In this document: positions 17,514-24,913 of the stretch, in pieces
Numbering within the stretch: the first letter of the stretch is position 1
How the letters are laid out: every line of letters starts with the position of its first letter
From: an uncultured Bacteroidota bacterium
GTDB lineage: Bacteria; Bacteroidota; Bacteroidia; Flavobacteriales_D; Sanyastnellaceae
DNA length: 45,264 nt
Assembly: GCA_903932685.1 (NCBI GenBank)
Contig: CAIZGX010000049.1
Location: 1 to 45,264 of the forward strand
Reading direction: 5' to 3'
Notes under the pieces: generated by a model
The model's input: the letters and a program-made list of their open reading frames with translations, nothing else
What the model was told of the DNA's origin: nothing
Databases searched by the model: none
Made by a program: the position numbers and the translations under genes

Positions 17514-18938
17514 ATGCATCAAATCTTCATTCACGCCGAGAATTTCACGGTATTTCAAGAAAAACAAACCTGGGAAATTGGAAGATTAAATTTCCTTTAT
17601 GGAGAATTAGCAACAGGGAAAAGCAGCCTATTTAAACTCCTTGAATTGTTTCCCAGTAACGATCAAGAAATGAAGGAAGTGAAACACTTCCAATCGTTCG
17701 GTCCACACGCCAATTTCGAGAATATCTTACACGACAAGAGCAAACCATTAAAGATTGGCTTTGAGGTTCGAGCTGAAATTGGTGTGTTTACTCAAACCTA
17801 TGAATTCAAACCAGGCGAAAAGAAAAAGGAAGGCATCCTCTCCAATTTCAAAATCATCTTCAATGAAGAAATTGTCTTTGAATACGTCGATGGCGATGGT
17901 CAGCTGTTTACCCTTCCCACCTTGAACCTTTTCGAGGCGGCAAGAGATTTCCTGTCAAAGCAAGAAAAAGACGCACCCCTCGCGGACGATTGTCCTACAC
18001 GATCTGAATTACTCATCGCCGTCTTCCGTCTCGCCGACGATTCAAATTACATTGGGAAAGTTGAGCGCGAATTCTTTCAACGAACTCCTGCCCTGAAAAT
18101 GAGAAAAAAAGCTCCGAAGCAAGATACTGATTTACCCTTCGAAGATTTCTTCTTTCAACTCTTCGAAATCACTGAATTCAATGGACTCAGCGATTTTGCT
18201 GAATCACTCTCTTGGTTTATTCGTCAATGCTTCTCCACGCTGGGTCTTTACTTTCAACGAAACATACTCAACACCACGCAGAATTACAATCGCTTCGCGC
18301 CTACTGCATTCAAAAAGATAGAAGACGGCTTTAAAAAACTCGACGAATTTGAAATTTTTTCTGACGAAAAAAAAACAACTCCAATTTTTAAGGACTTCGG
18401 ATTACCTAAGCCAATAAAGTCTGAAATCAATGATAGCGAAGGAAACAATTACGGCTATTCTTACCTCTTCGAATATTCGAATAAGAAACGTGTTCAATAC
18501 TACCAACTAAGTTCAACGGAACAACGAAAAATCTTCCTCCTCACGCAGATTATCGCCCATCAACACATGCACTGTGAATTCGATTTTCACAATGACTGCG
18601 GTTGGATGTACATAGACAATTTAGAAAACCTCATACCTCTTGATGAGCTCAGCACCTTCATAAAAAATCTATTGAAGCATTTTCCGAAGTACCACTACTT
18701 CTTCGAAACGCGAGGCACGCACGTTGAATCGCTCACGAAAGAATTGATTCGATCGAAGAAAATTAAGAAGTCTGAAATTCGAATTTACCACTTCATTAAA
18801 AACAAAAAAAACCATACCGCCTATGTAAGTCAGCACACCATTACCAAACGAAACGAAGTCTTCCCTTCGCTCTACAACACCAATAAAATCGAGGAAAACT
18901 GGAAGAGAAAAATCCCACTTCAACTTCACTTCAACTAA
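17514..18938 (+). CDS. AAA ATPase of the RecF/OLD-like type, unknown role
   Basis: A 474-residue cytoplasmic P-loop ATPase. Residues 1-45 have the layout of RecF/SMC-type ATPases: a short beta strand pair (IFIHAENFTVFQ), then Walker A GELATGKSS (30-38). A signature-like motif LSSTEQRKI begins at about 332. The Walker B-like strand GWMYIDNLEN (363-372) lacks the usual consecutive acidic pair: Asp368 is followed by Asn, with Glu371 three further on. A terminal strand FFETRGTHVESL resembles the switch (H-loop) region. The middle is charged and not recognised, and no TOPRIM or nuclease domain is seen. The ATG at 17514 was chosen over an upstream TTG-type start because the fold starts there. A VWA gene follows 70 bp later. 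Defence or DNA-repair roles are possible but unproven. Confidence 0.7.
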   Translation: MHQIFIHAENFTVFQEKQTWEIGRLNFLYGELATGKSSLFKLLELFPSNDQEMKEVKHFQSFGPHANFENILHDKSKPLKIGFEVRAEIGVFTQTYEFKPGEKKKEGILSNFKIIFNEEIVFEYVDGDGQLFTLPTLNLFEAARDFLSKQEKDAPLADDCPTRSELLIAVFRLADDSNYIGKVEREFFQRTPALKMRKKAPKQDTDLPFEDFFFQLFEITEFNGLSDFAESLSWFIRQCFSTLGLYFQRNILNTTQNYNRFAPTAFKKIEDGFKKLDEFEIFSDEKKTTPIFKDFGLPKPIKSEINDSEGNNYGYSYLFEYSNKKRVQYYQLSSTEQRKIFLLTQIIAHQHMHCEFDFHNDCGWMYIDNLENLIPLDELSTFIKNLLKHFPKYHYFFETRGTHVESLTKELIRSKKIKKSEIRIYHFIKNKKNHTAYVSQHTITKRNEVFPSLYNTNKIEENWKRKIPLQLHFN

Positions 18939-19008
18939 AAAAACAAGGTTGTCAAAACTTTACTTAGCCTTGTTCAACACCACATCTTTGCGTAAATAAT
19001 TAAACAAA

Positions 19009-19644
19009 ATGAATAAACAAAACGCCACCCATTACCACATTGTCTTGGACAAAAGTGGAAGCATGCAATCGCATTACAAAGAAACCCTTGAAGGTTTGAA
19101 TGAAAAACTTCATTCTATAAAAGCCATTCAAGAGCGCAACTTAGATCAGCCGATCTATGTCTCTCTTACACTTTTCTCAGACAGTCCTGAGCTGGTCTTC
19201 GAAAACCTGCCTGCGGCAGAACTACCCGTGCTTACGGAAAAAGATTACGTGCTAGACGGCATGACCGGATTGCTCGACGCAATAGGCACTGTAATCAACC
19301 GCATGAAGTATGCAGTAGGACGTGACCTGAAAGAAAAGAACGGAACGGTAATGATTGTCATCTTCACCGACGGAGGAGAGAACGCATCACGCATGTTCAA
19401 GTTCCCTGAAATATCTTCTTCGATTAAAGAATTGGAAGCTCCGGGTAATTGGAACTTCGCCTTCATTGGAGCAGATATAGATGCTTGGGGCGCTGCGAGC
19501 AGACTGAACATGCAACAATCACGTGTATATTCTTCCGCCAAAGATGACGTTAAGCAAACTATGAACTATGCTGCCAACGAATTGGAGCGTTCACTTCACT
19601 TCAAAAGATCTGGCAAAAATTGGGAAGGTTTTGGTGAATTATAA
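19009..19644 (+). CDS. von Willebrand factor A (VWA) domain protein
   Basis: A 211-residue single-domain VWA protein. The metal-ion-dependent adhesion site looks complete: DKSGSM (Asp14, Ser16, Ser18), a Thr in DGMTGLLDAIG, and Asp in IFTDGGEN. There is no signal peptide or membrane segment, so it is cytoplasmic and likely binds a protein partner through the metal site. Cytoplasmic VWA proteins often work with ATPases or metal-dependent enzymes. Here the neighbours are an ATPase upstream and a Cys-cluster protein 17 bp downstream, which suggests a three-gene unit. A CATCTTTG at 18983-18990 is one base from the -7 consensus and could give this gene its own promoter. Confidence 0.85.
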   Translation: MNKQNATHYHIVLDKSGSMQSHYKETLEGLNEKLHSIKAIQERNLDQPIYVSLTLFSDSPELVFENLPAAELPVLTEKDYVLDGMTGLLDAIGTVINRMKYAVGRDLKEKNGTVMIVIFTDGGENASRMFKFPEISSSIKELEAPGNWNFAFIGADIDAWGAASRLNMQQSRVYSSAKDDVKQTMNYAANELERSLHFKRSGKNWEGFGEL

Positions 19645-19661
19645 TTATTAAATTTATCGTC

Positions 19662-20843
19662 ATGCGAACACGGGTTCATTTATTAAAATCAGAAGAAGTA
19701 GACCAAGCTGCCTACCACGAAATTTTGCAACAGTTGCAATCGTTTTCGGGTCCGCTCGAATTTGTCTCTACAATAGATGAGCCCGTGTTTGAAGACGACC
19801 TAGGCTTCGAATTCGACAACGATGATGAGAAAGGTCGAGACACTTCTCTTTCGTTGCCTGATGAAATGCTACATCATGAAGTCAGTTACTCTATCAGCGA
19901 AATAAGCTATTCTGAAAAGGCTTATTATCACGAAGCTCCTGAGAAACTAACCCGATTAAAGTGGGAAGATATTTTCGATCGCTGCAAGTCGTTTCGTTCG
20001 AAGAATGATATTTCAGAATTTGAATTCGTCATACTTCTTACCGACAAAGGCAATGAATTCAATTGGTTTGCTGCGCCAGATCCGAAGGAAGGAAGAAATG
20101 GATTCGTTCAAACATCTGGACTCGGATTCTACTTACCTGGATTTTCTCGAGCGAGTATCGTTTATTTGATCGTTACTCATTTGCTTCGTCATCTCATGTT
20201 CTCCGACATTCGTGAGATGTCAGAAGGCGTGCACCAAACATCGGTTGGATGCATGAATGATTTTTGTGGAAACAAGAACGAGCTCATCTTAAAAATTCGA
20301 ACGGCAGACTTATGCTCTGATTGTGTCAAGCGTTTGGAAGACAAAAAAGTGCATCCCCTTCTTGCCAGCCAAGTATTCGAAATCATGGAAGCCACTCGCA
20401 GCGAAATCTTGTTCAGAGATCGTTACTCTTTGTTGAAGAAACCGAGCCGCATGAGCATCACAGGACCAAATTTCAAGATTCAATTCCCCGACCTTGCTAA
20501 CATTGAATTAAAACTCGATAAAATTGAAAAAACAACCTATCTGTTTTTCTTAGGCAAACCCGAAGGCGTGAAACTTAACATGCTCGATGAGCACAGAGAG
20601 GAGTTCACTGAATTGTACTTAAAGGTCAGTCCTACCTCGACAAGAGATACTGCGTCTAAGCGCATCAATGAGCGCACAGCTAATGCGAACACTCAAAAAA
20701 TAAGTGAGACCATTTCGAAGATCAGAAGAAAGATTAATGAACTTCTTGGAAATGAAATGGCAGAGCACTACATCATTGCTGGTGCAAATGGTGAATTGAA
20801 GAAGATTGGCGTTGACAGGAATTTAATTTCCTTCTCGCAATAA
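19662..20843 (+). CDS. unknown protein with HxxxH and four-Cys cluster
   Basis: No function is assigned. The 393-residue product has an acidic, Ser-rich N-terminal third with a D/E-rich patch (about 40-62). A central region then has THLLRH (His173 and His177), GVHQTSVG, and a cluster C-x4-C (Cys197, Cys202) and C-x2-C (Cys218, Cys221). This order recalls archaemetzincin-like zincins, but the catalytic Glu of HExxH is Leu here, so protease activity is doubtful; a structural zinc site is more likely. The C-terminal part (about 285-393) begins TTYLFFLGKPEGVKLNMLDE and is helical; I believe similar segments occur in other Bacteroidota proteins but cannot name the family. It is 17 bp after the VWA gene. 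Confidence 0.7.
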   Translation: MRTRVHLLKSEEVDQAAYHEILQQLQSFSGPLEFVSTIDEPVFEDDLGFEFDNDDEKGRDTSLSLPDEMLHHEVSYSISEISYSEKAYYHEAPEKLTRLKWEDIFDRCKSFRSKNDISEFEFVILLTDKGNEFNWFAAPDPKEGRNGFVQTSGLGFYLPGFSRASIVYLIVTHLLRHLMFSDIREMSEGVHQTSVGCMNDFCGNKNELILKIRTADLCSDCVKRLEDKKVHPLLASQVFEIMEATRSEILFRDRYSLLKKPSRMSITGPNFKIQFPDLANIELKLDKIEKTTYLFFLGKPEGVKLNMLDEHREEFTELYLKVSPTSTRDTASKRINERTANANTQKISETISKIRRKINELLGNEMAEHYIIAGANGELKKIGVDRNLISFSQ

Positions 20844-20883
20844 TCGATTTTTTCAATTGAAATTTTCCCTGTATTTTCACTTC

Positions 20884-21513
20884 ATGAAATACAGAATTTG
20901 CTTTTCTATCATTTCCTGTCTCCTGCTCTTCTCATGTTCCATGGAGAAGAAATTGTATTCTTATGGATATCATGTTGAATGGTTTCATTCAAAAAAGGAT
21001 GCACAAGAATTATACGAGCCGGAAGAGATTCATTCTTTACCTCTGATCAGCGCTTCAGAAAATTCCTCGATTATACTTCCCGAAGAAACCCGCTCGGTCT
21101 TGCCTATTCATGAAAATGTTTTAGAAGAAGACACCATCGTTCCTAGCAATCCAGCTAAAACAGATGAAGAATATGTTACTCCGAATTTTGTTACTGGCGG
21201 AACGCCTGAAGCGTATGACCTCGAGAACAATTTTTTAAATGAAAAAGAGAAAGCAGAACTCGACCGACGAACAAAGTATCTCATTATCTCAGCGATACTG
21301 ACCATCTTCCCTCTTTATTTTTTATACATGCCTTTACTTTTTATTAATCTTCTCGTGATTAAGAAAATTCGAATGTTAGCGAAAAGAAGTCCGTATGAAA
21401 GTTACTATTTGAACAAGATAAAACAGTACTGGCGTATCATGCGCTGGCCCCTCTATGTACTTGGCATTGCCTTGCTTCTTATCTTATTTTTTCTGGCAGT
21501 TTACGGCCTATAA
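20884..21513 (+). CDS. multi-pass lipoprotein, GYH-motif paralogue C
   Basis: Function unknown. The 209-residue product from the ATG at 20884 has a signal peptide with lipobox LFSC and the shared motif CSMEKKLYSYGYHVEWFHSKK. An acidic linker (about 40-125) lacks the 12-bp repeat. Two to three hydrophobic helices (about 140-170 and 187-208) end the protein, separated by a basic loop. An earlier non-ATG start at 20857 would put residues before the signal peptide and is rejected. It follows the Cys-cluster gene by 40 bp on the same strand and overlaps the opposing transporter gene by 6 bp. Confidence 0.78.
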   Translation: MKYRICFSIISCLLLFSCSMEKKLYSYGYHVEWFHSKKDAQELYEPEEIHSLPLISASENSSIILPEETRSVLPIHENVLEEDTIVPSNPAKTDEEYVTPNFVTGGTPEAYDLENNFLNEKEKAELDRRTKYLIISAILTIFPLYFLYMPLLFINLLVIKKIRMLAKRSPYESYYLNKIKQYWRIMRWPLYVLGIALLLILFFLAVYGL

Positions 21514-22920
21514 GCTTGAATTAAGAAAAACAAGTAAAGCCAACAACAGAAACGAAATCACATTCACCACAATTCCAATGGTGAACATGTCCTTGGCTTT
21601 TACCCATCCGGTTCCGTAGGCAATCGCATTCGGAGGAGTACTCATAGGGAACATGAAATCACAACTGGCCGCTAACGTAACTGGAATTGCCCAAGCTGCT
21701 GGTGAGATTCCATTGGCTTGAGCAAGAACACCAACGATAGGGACAAACAAGGTTACCATGGCCAAGTTGCTCATGAGAGCGGTAAGCAAGAGACCTATTC
21801 CACACAACAAAATCAGATAGGCTGTTGAACTTCCAACGTTCACAACCGACAACCACTGAGCAAGTCGCTCCAACAAACCCACTTCTTTAAAGGCAAGCGA
21901 CAAAGCCAGTCCACCACCGAACATTAACAACACTCCCCAAGACAATTTCTCTGTGTCCTTCCATTCCAACAAGGCAACCGAACGATCATTCGGTTCACTT
22001 GCTGTATTCGGAATGAAAAACAAAGACAATCCGAACGCTAAAGCAATCCAGGTGTCATTGAAAGCAGGAATTTTCAATGCCGATGAAATCGGAGATTGGA
22101 AAATCCAACAGAGCACCGCTCCAGCGAAGACATACAAAACTCTGCGTTCAGTCTTCGAGATACCTCCCATCTCCTTGCGAAGCCGATGTAATTCTTCATG
22201 AGCCCCATCAATGGTCTCTTTCCGTTTAAAATGAATTTTAGAAAGAACTAAAAACACAAGAAACAAAAGTACCAACGAGAATGGAACACCAAACTTCATC
22301 CAATCTAAAAATGAAATTTCTTCACCAAACTGTTCTTTCACAATGCCTGCAGCCGCAACGTTTGGCGGAGTTCCAATTAAAGTGGCCATGCCGCCTATGC
22401 TCGCTGCATACGCAACTCCCAAAACCAACGCCCGTTTAAATTTTGCTTCGTGATTGTGAGCCGCAAGCAAATGCCCAACAGAAGCAGCTATCGGAATCAA
22501 CATCATGGCAGTTGCAGTGTTGCTAATCCACATACTCAATACGTAGGACGATAACATGACGGCAAGTAAAATTCTCGCCTTCGCGTTACCCGCTAGATCC
22601 AACAAGCGAAAAGCGATTCGCTTATGCAATCCGTGTTTCTCAATGGCCAACGCCAATAGAAATCCTCCTAGAAACAAAAAGACAAATTTATCGGCGTAAG
22701 GGACCACTACCTTTTCCATGCTCATGACATTCGCTATTGGAAAAACCAACATCGGAACAAGCGCCGTCACCGCCATGGGTATCACTTCAGATATCCACCA
22801 CCACAGCATAACTAAAACGGTAGACAAGACTACCCGTTCATTCCACGACAACCAATTCGGCAGTCCAAGTGTTATCGCGAATGCAAGAACAACAGGAAGG
22901 AATAAATTTATTTTTCGCAT
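21508..22920 (-). CDS. SLC13/DASS family anion symporter
   Basis: A 470-residue polytopic inner-membrane protein of the divalent anion:sodium symporter family (dicarboxylate, citrate or sulfate uptake). Two family signatures of the inverted repeat are seen: SNTATAMMLIPIAAS with GTPPNVAAAGIV in the first half, and SNLAMVTLFVPIV with PMSTPPNAIAYGTG in the second. About 11-12 hydrophobic segments are present, and a charged loop (about 227-255, KIHFKRKETIDGAHEELHRLRKE) divides the halves. Length is normal. The exact anion is not predictable; SNT and STPPNA motifs fit dicarboxylate-type carriers. It starts 8 bp after the small repeat protein on the same strand. Confidence 0.9.
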   Translation of the reverse strand: MRKINLFLPVVLAFAITLGLPNWLSWNERVVLSTVLVMLWWWISEVIPMAVTALVPMLVFPIANVMSMEKVVVPYADKFVFLFLGGFLLALAIEKHGLHKRIAFRLLDLAGNAKARILLAVMLSSYVLSMWISNTATAMMLIPIAASVGHLLAAHNHEAKFKRALVLGVAYAASIGGMATLIGTPPNVAAAGIVKEQFGEEISFLDWMKFGVPFSLVLLFLVFLVLSKIHFKRKETIDGAHEELHRLRKEMGGISKTERRVLYVFAGAVLCWIFQSPISSALKIPAFNDTWIALAFGLSLFFIPNTASEPNDRSVALLEWKDTEKLSWGVLLMFGGGLALSLAFKEVGLLERLAQWLSVVNVGSSTAYLILLCGIGLLLTALMSNLAMVTLFVPIVGVLAQANGISPAAWAIPVTLAASCDFMFPMSTPPNAIAYGTGWVKAKDMFTIGIVVNVISFLLLALLVFLNSSL

Positions 22921-22928
22921 GGACGAAT

Positions 22929-23264
22929 TTAGTAAAGCAACTGCTTCTTAGAAGCATTCTTCCATCCTGCTTTGTACTCTGCATCGACGAAATAGATTTT
23001 CAAATCAGCTTTGTACTCGGCATCTTCAAAATATATTTTCTTATTCGCTTTGTATTCGGCATCTACGAAAAACCAACGACCATCGTTGTTGCCAGCTTTG
23101 TATTCTGCATTCTCTTTATAGACCAACAAATCTGCCTTGTACTCCGCGTCTACCACATAAACCTTCACCTGCGCTTTGTATTCAGCATCTACTGAATAAA
23201 TCTTTTGAGCACTTGCACTCATTCCAAACACGCACAATGCAAAAAGTAGAACGATCGATTTCAT
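22929..23264 (-). CDS. secreted 7(1) septoil-knot-like repeat protein
   Basis: A 111-residue protein with a Sec signal peptide (MKSIVLLFALCVFGMSASAQ) followed by six copies of a short repeat of the form K-[IV]-[YF]-x-[VE]-[DN]-A-E-Y-K-A, broken once by GNNDGRWFF before the fourth copy, and ending GW. This pattern matches my memory of the small DUF6150/septoil-knot family, whose members fold into a 7(1) knotted beta structure; the assignment is from motif recall and was not searched. Function is unknown. The ATG at 23264 gives the signal peptide; a longer open frame to 23480 runs through repeat tract 4 and is rejected. It may share a transcript with the transporter 8 bp downstream. Confidence 0.75.
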   Translation of the reverse strand: MKSIVLLFALCVFGMSASAQKIYSVDAEYKAQVKVYVVDAEYKADLLVYKENAEYKAGNNDGRWFFVDAEYKANKKIYFEDAEYKADLKIYFVDAEYKAGWKNASKKQLLY

Positions 23265-23296
23265 AAGTGTGTTTATTGTTTCAACGAAGATAAACA

Positions 23297-23476
23297 ATGC
23301 TTTGCAAGATTCTACGAAAGATGCTTCGCAAGACGCTTCGGGAGATGTTGCACAAGACCCTACACAAGACGCCTCGCGAGACCTTTCGAAGAATCTTACG
23401 AAGTATCTTGTAACACATCTTTCGTAGAATCTTGCAAAGCATCTTTCGCAGAATCTTACAAAGTATCTTTCGAAGA
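23297..23476. repeat. 12-bp tandem repeat tract 4 (15 exact units, intergenic)
   Basis: Fifteen units of exactly 12 bp, 180 bp in all, with no indel. Left units are of type ATGCTTCGCAAG; right units are of the inverse type, such as ATCTTGCAAAGC and ATCTTTCGAAGA. A perfect 27-bp inverted repeat links 23297-23323 to 23416-23442. The tract fills almost all of the space between the divergent septoil-knot gene (start 23264) and rlmD (start 23492), so promoters of both genes must lie inside or at its edges. Confidence 0.95.
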
Positions 23477-23479
23477 ACA

Positions 23480-23487
23480 TATATTTG
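23480..23487 (+). promoter_or_regulatory. -7 element of rlmD, 4 nt before the start codon
   Basis: TATATTTG is a perfect TAnnTTTG, begins 3 bp after repeat tract 4 and is followed by CCCC and then the GTG at 23492. Transcription would start at or next to the start codon. The -33 position falls inside the last repeat units and has no TTG. Confidence 0.6.
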
Positions 23488-23491
23488 CCCC

Positions 23492-24913
23492 GTGCTAAAA
23501 AAGAATCAAATACTCGATATTAAAATAGACCGCTTTGCCTTCGGAGGCAATGGCATTGGACTATTGAAAACCGACAAAGGCGATTTTACCGTTTTTGTTG
23601 AAAACACCTTCCCTGGACAACTCGTTCGCGCGCAGGTGATAAAGCCCGACAAACGATTTGCGAATTGCAAATTAGTTGAAGTCTTAGAGAACTCTCCCGA
23701 TGAAATAGACTTGCCTCACCAACGCATTCCTGGCGCACCTTACGCCGCATGGCCCATAGAGAAGCAGCACGAAGCGAAAAAGGATTCTTGTCTTCAACTC
23801 TACAAACGCATTGGGAAAATTGAGAACATAGACGAACTCTTCGACGAATACATCGACTCTCCTTCCGTTTGGAACTACCGAAACAAAATGGAATATAGCT
23901 TCAGTGCTATACGCTACGACCTTCCAACCAAAACTGAACTCGATGATTTCGGTCTAGGCTTCAAGCACAGAGGCACTTGGTGGATGGTTGAAAATCTAGA
24001 TGCTGAATCAGGTCTCTTCGATGCGACATTTGAAAATAACCTGCATCGCATTCGCACCTTCTGCATAAACAGCGGACTTCCTGCCTGGCATCCACCCAAG
24101 CGCGAAGGTTTCTTCAGATACGTTGTGGTTCGAAAATCATTCACCCATGACCTTCTTCTGATTAACCTAGTTACTTCTTCGGTTGGACTAGAGCAGTTCG
24201 ATCGCAATGGATTTGTCAAACTCGTTTTAGACATTTTAGGTGATCGCTGTGGTGGAATTATTCATACACTAAATGACGATACGGGAGACCGTGCTGAACC
24301 TCTAAACGGATCTTCGCATCTACTGTTCGGGAATTCAGAAATTGAAGAAATTCTATTGGGATTGAAGTTCAAAGTAAACATGAAGAGCTTCTTTCAAACC
24401 AATCCGAAAAGCGCTGAAAGACTCTATACAAAAGCAATAGATTACTGCAATCCGGCTGAAGTTCCAGATGGATATATTCTCGATCTGTTTTGTGGAACAG
24501 GAACTATAGGACAACTCATTGCGCAAAAAACGTCCCTACCGGTTGTAGGTGTTGATATTGTGGAAACGGCTATTGCAGACGCTAAGGAAAATGCAAAAGA
24601 AAACAATGTTTCTAACGTTGAATTCTTCGCTGCAGATGTAGGAAAATTCTTGTTGGAACAACCGCAATTTCAAAATCAAATCAATACGTTGGTGCTTGAT
24701 CCTCCACGTGGAGGTATTTCTCCGAAGACATTACGAAAAGTAATTGGACTTGATGCGAAGCGCATCGTTTACATTTCATGCAACCCTTCTACACAAGCAA
24801 GAGATTGTGAGACACTTATACTTTCAGGATATAATTTGAAGAAAATTAGTTTCGTCGATCAGTTTCCACACACCTCTCACTTAGAGGCGGTGGCTCTGTT
24901 TGAAAAAATTTAA
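23492..24913 (+). CDS. rlmD: 23S rRNA (uracil-5-)-methyltransferase RlmD/TrmA family
   Basis: A 473-residue SAM-dependent RNA m5U methyltransferase. An N-terminal TRAM domain (about 5-60) is followed by a central region and a Rossmann methyltransferase domain with DLFCGTGTIGQLIA (SAM site), VLDPPRGG and YISCNPSTQARD, which holds the catalytic Cys. The iron-sulfur Cys cluster of enterobacterial RlmD is absent: the matching region reads GAPYAAWPIEKQHEAK. The RlmD or RlmCD name is therefore by family, and the target uridine is not certain. The GTG at 23492 is the best start; upstream in-frame codons lie in the repeat tract. The 3' end overlaps ftsA by 4 bp on opposite strands. Confidence 0.88.
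   Translation: MLKKNQILDIKIDRFAFGGNGIGLLKTDKGDFTVFVENTFPGQLVRAQVIKPDKRFANCKLVEVLENSPDEIDLPHQRIPGAPYAAWPIEKQHEAKKDSCLQLYKRIGKIENIDELFDEYIDSPSVWNYRNKMEYSFSAIRYDLPTKTELDDFGLGFKHRGTWWMVENLDAESGLFDATFENNLHRIRTFCINSGLPAWHPPKREGFFRYVVVRKSFTHDLLLINLVTSSVGLEQFDRNGFVKLVLDILGDRCGGIIHTLNDDTGDRAEPLNGSSHLLFGNSEIEEILLGLKFKVNMKSFFQTNPKSAERLYTKAIDYCNPAEVPDGYILDLFCGTGTIGQLIAQKTSLPVVGVDIVETAIADAKENAKENNVSNVEFFAADVGKFLLEQPQFQNQINTLVLDPPRGGISPKTLRKVIGLDAKRIVYISCNPSTQARDCETLILSGYNLKKISFVDQFPHTSHLEAVALFEKI

Noticed and set aside
17514-18938. Assignment of the ATPase as an OLD or Gabija-type nuclease
   Set aside because: No TOPRIM domain and no helicase partner are seen. Only the ATPase layout is supported.
19662-20843. 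Active archaemetzincin-type protease
   Set aside because: The HExxH catalytic Glu is Leu (HLLRH) and the third His spacing is off. Only the Cys cluster pattern is similar.
23297-23476. CRISPR array
   Set aside because: Units are 12 bp and contiguous with no unique spacers, and no cas genes are near. The same holds for the other tracts.
22929-23480. Longer version of the septoil-knot gene with start at 23480
   Set aside because: The extra 72 residues are a translation of repeat tract 4 with many Cys/Arg, and they precede a clear signal peptide that must be N-terminal.
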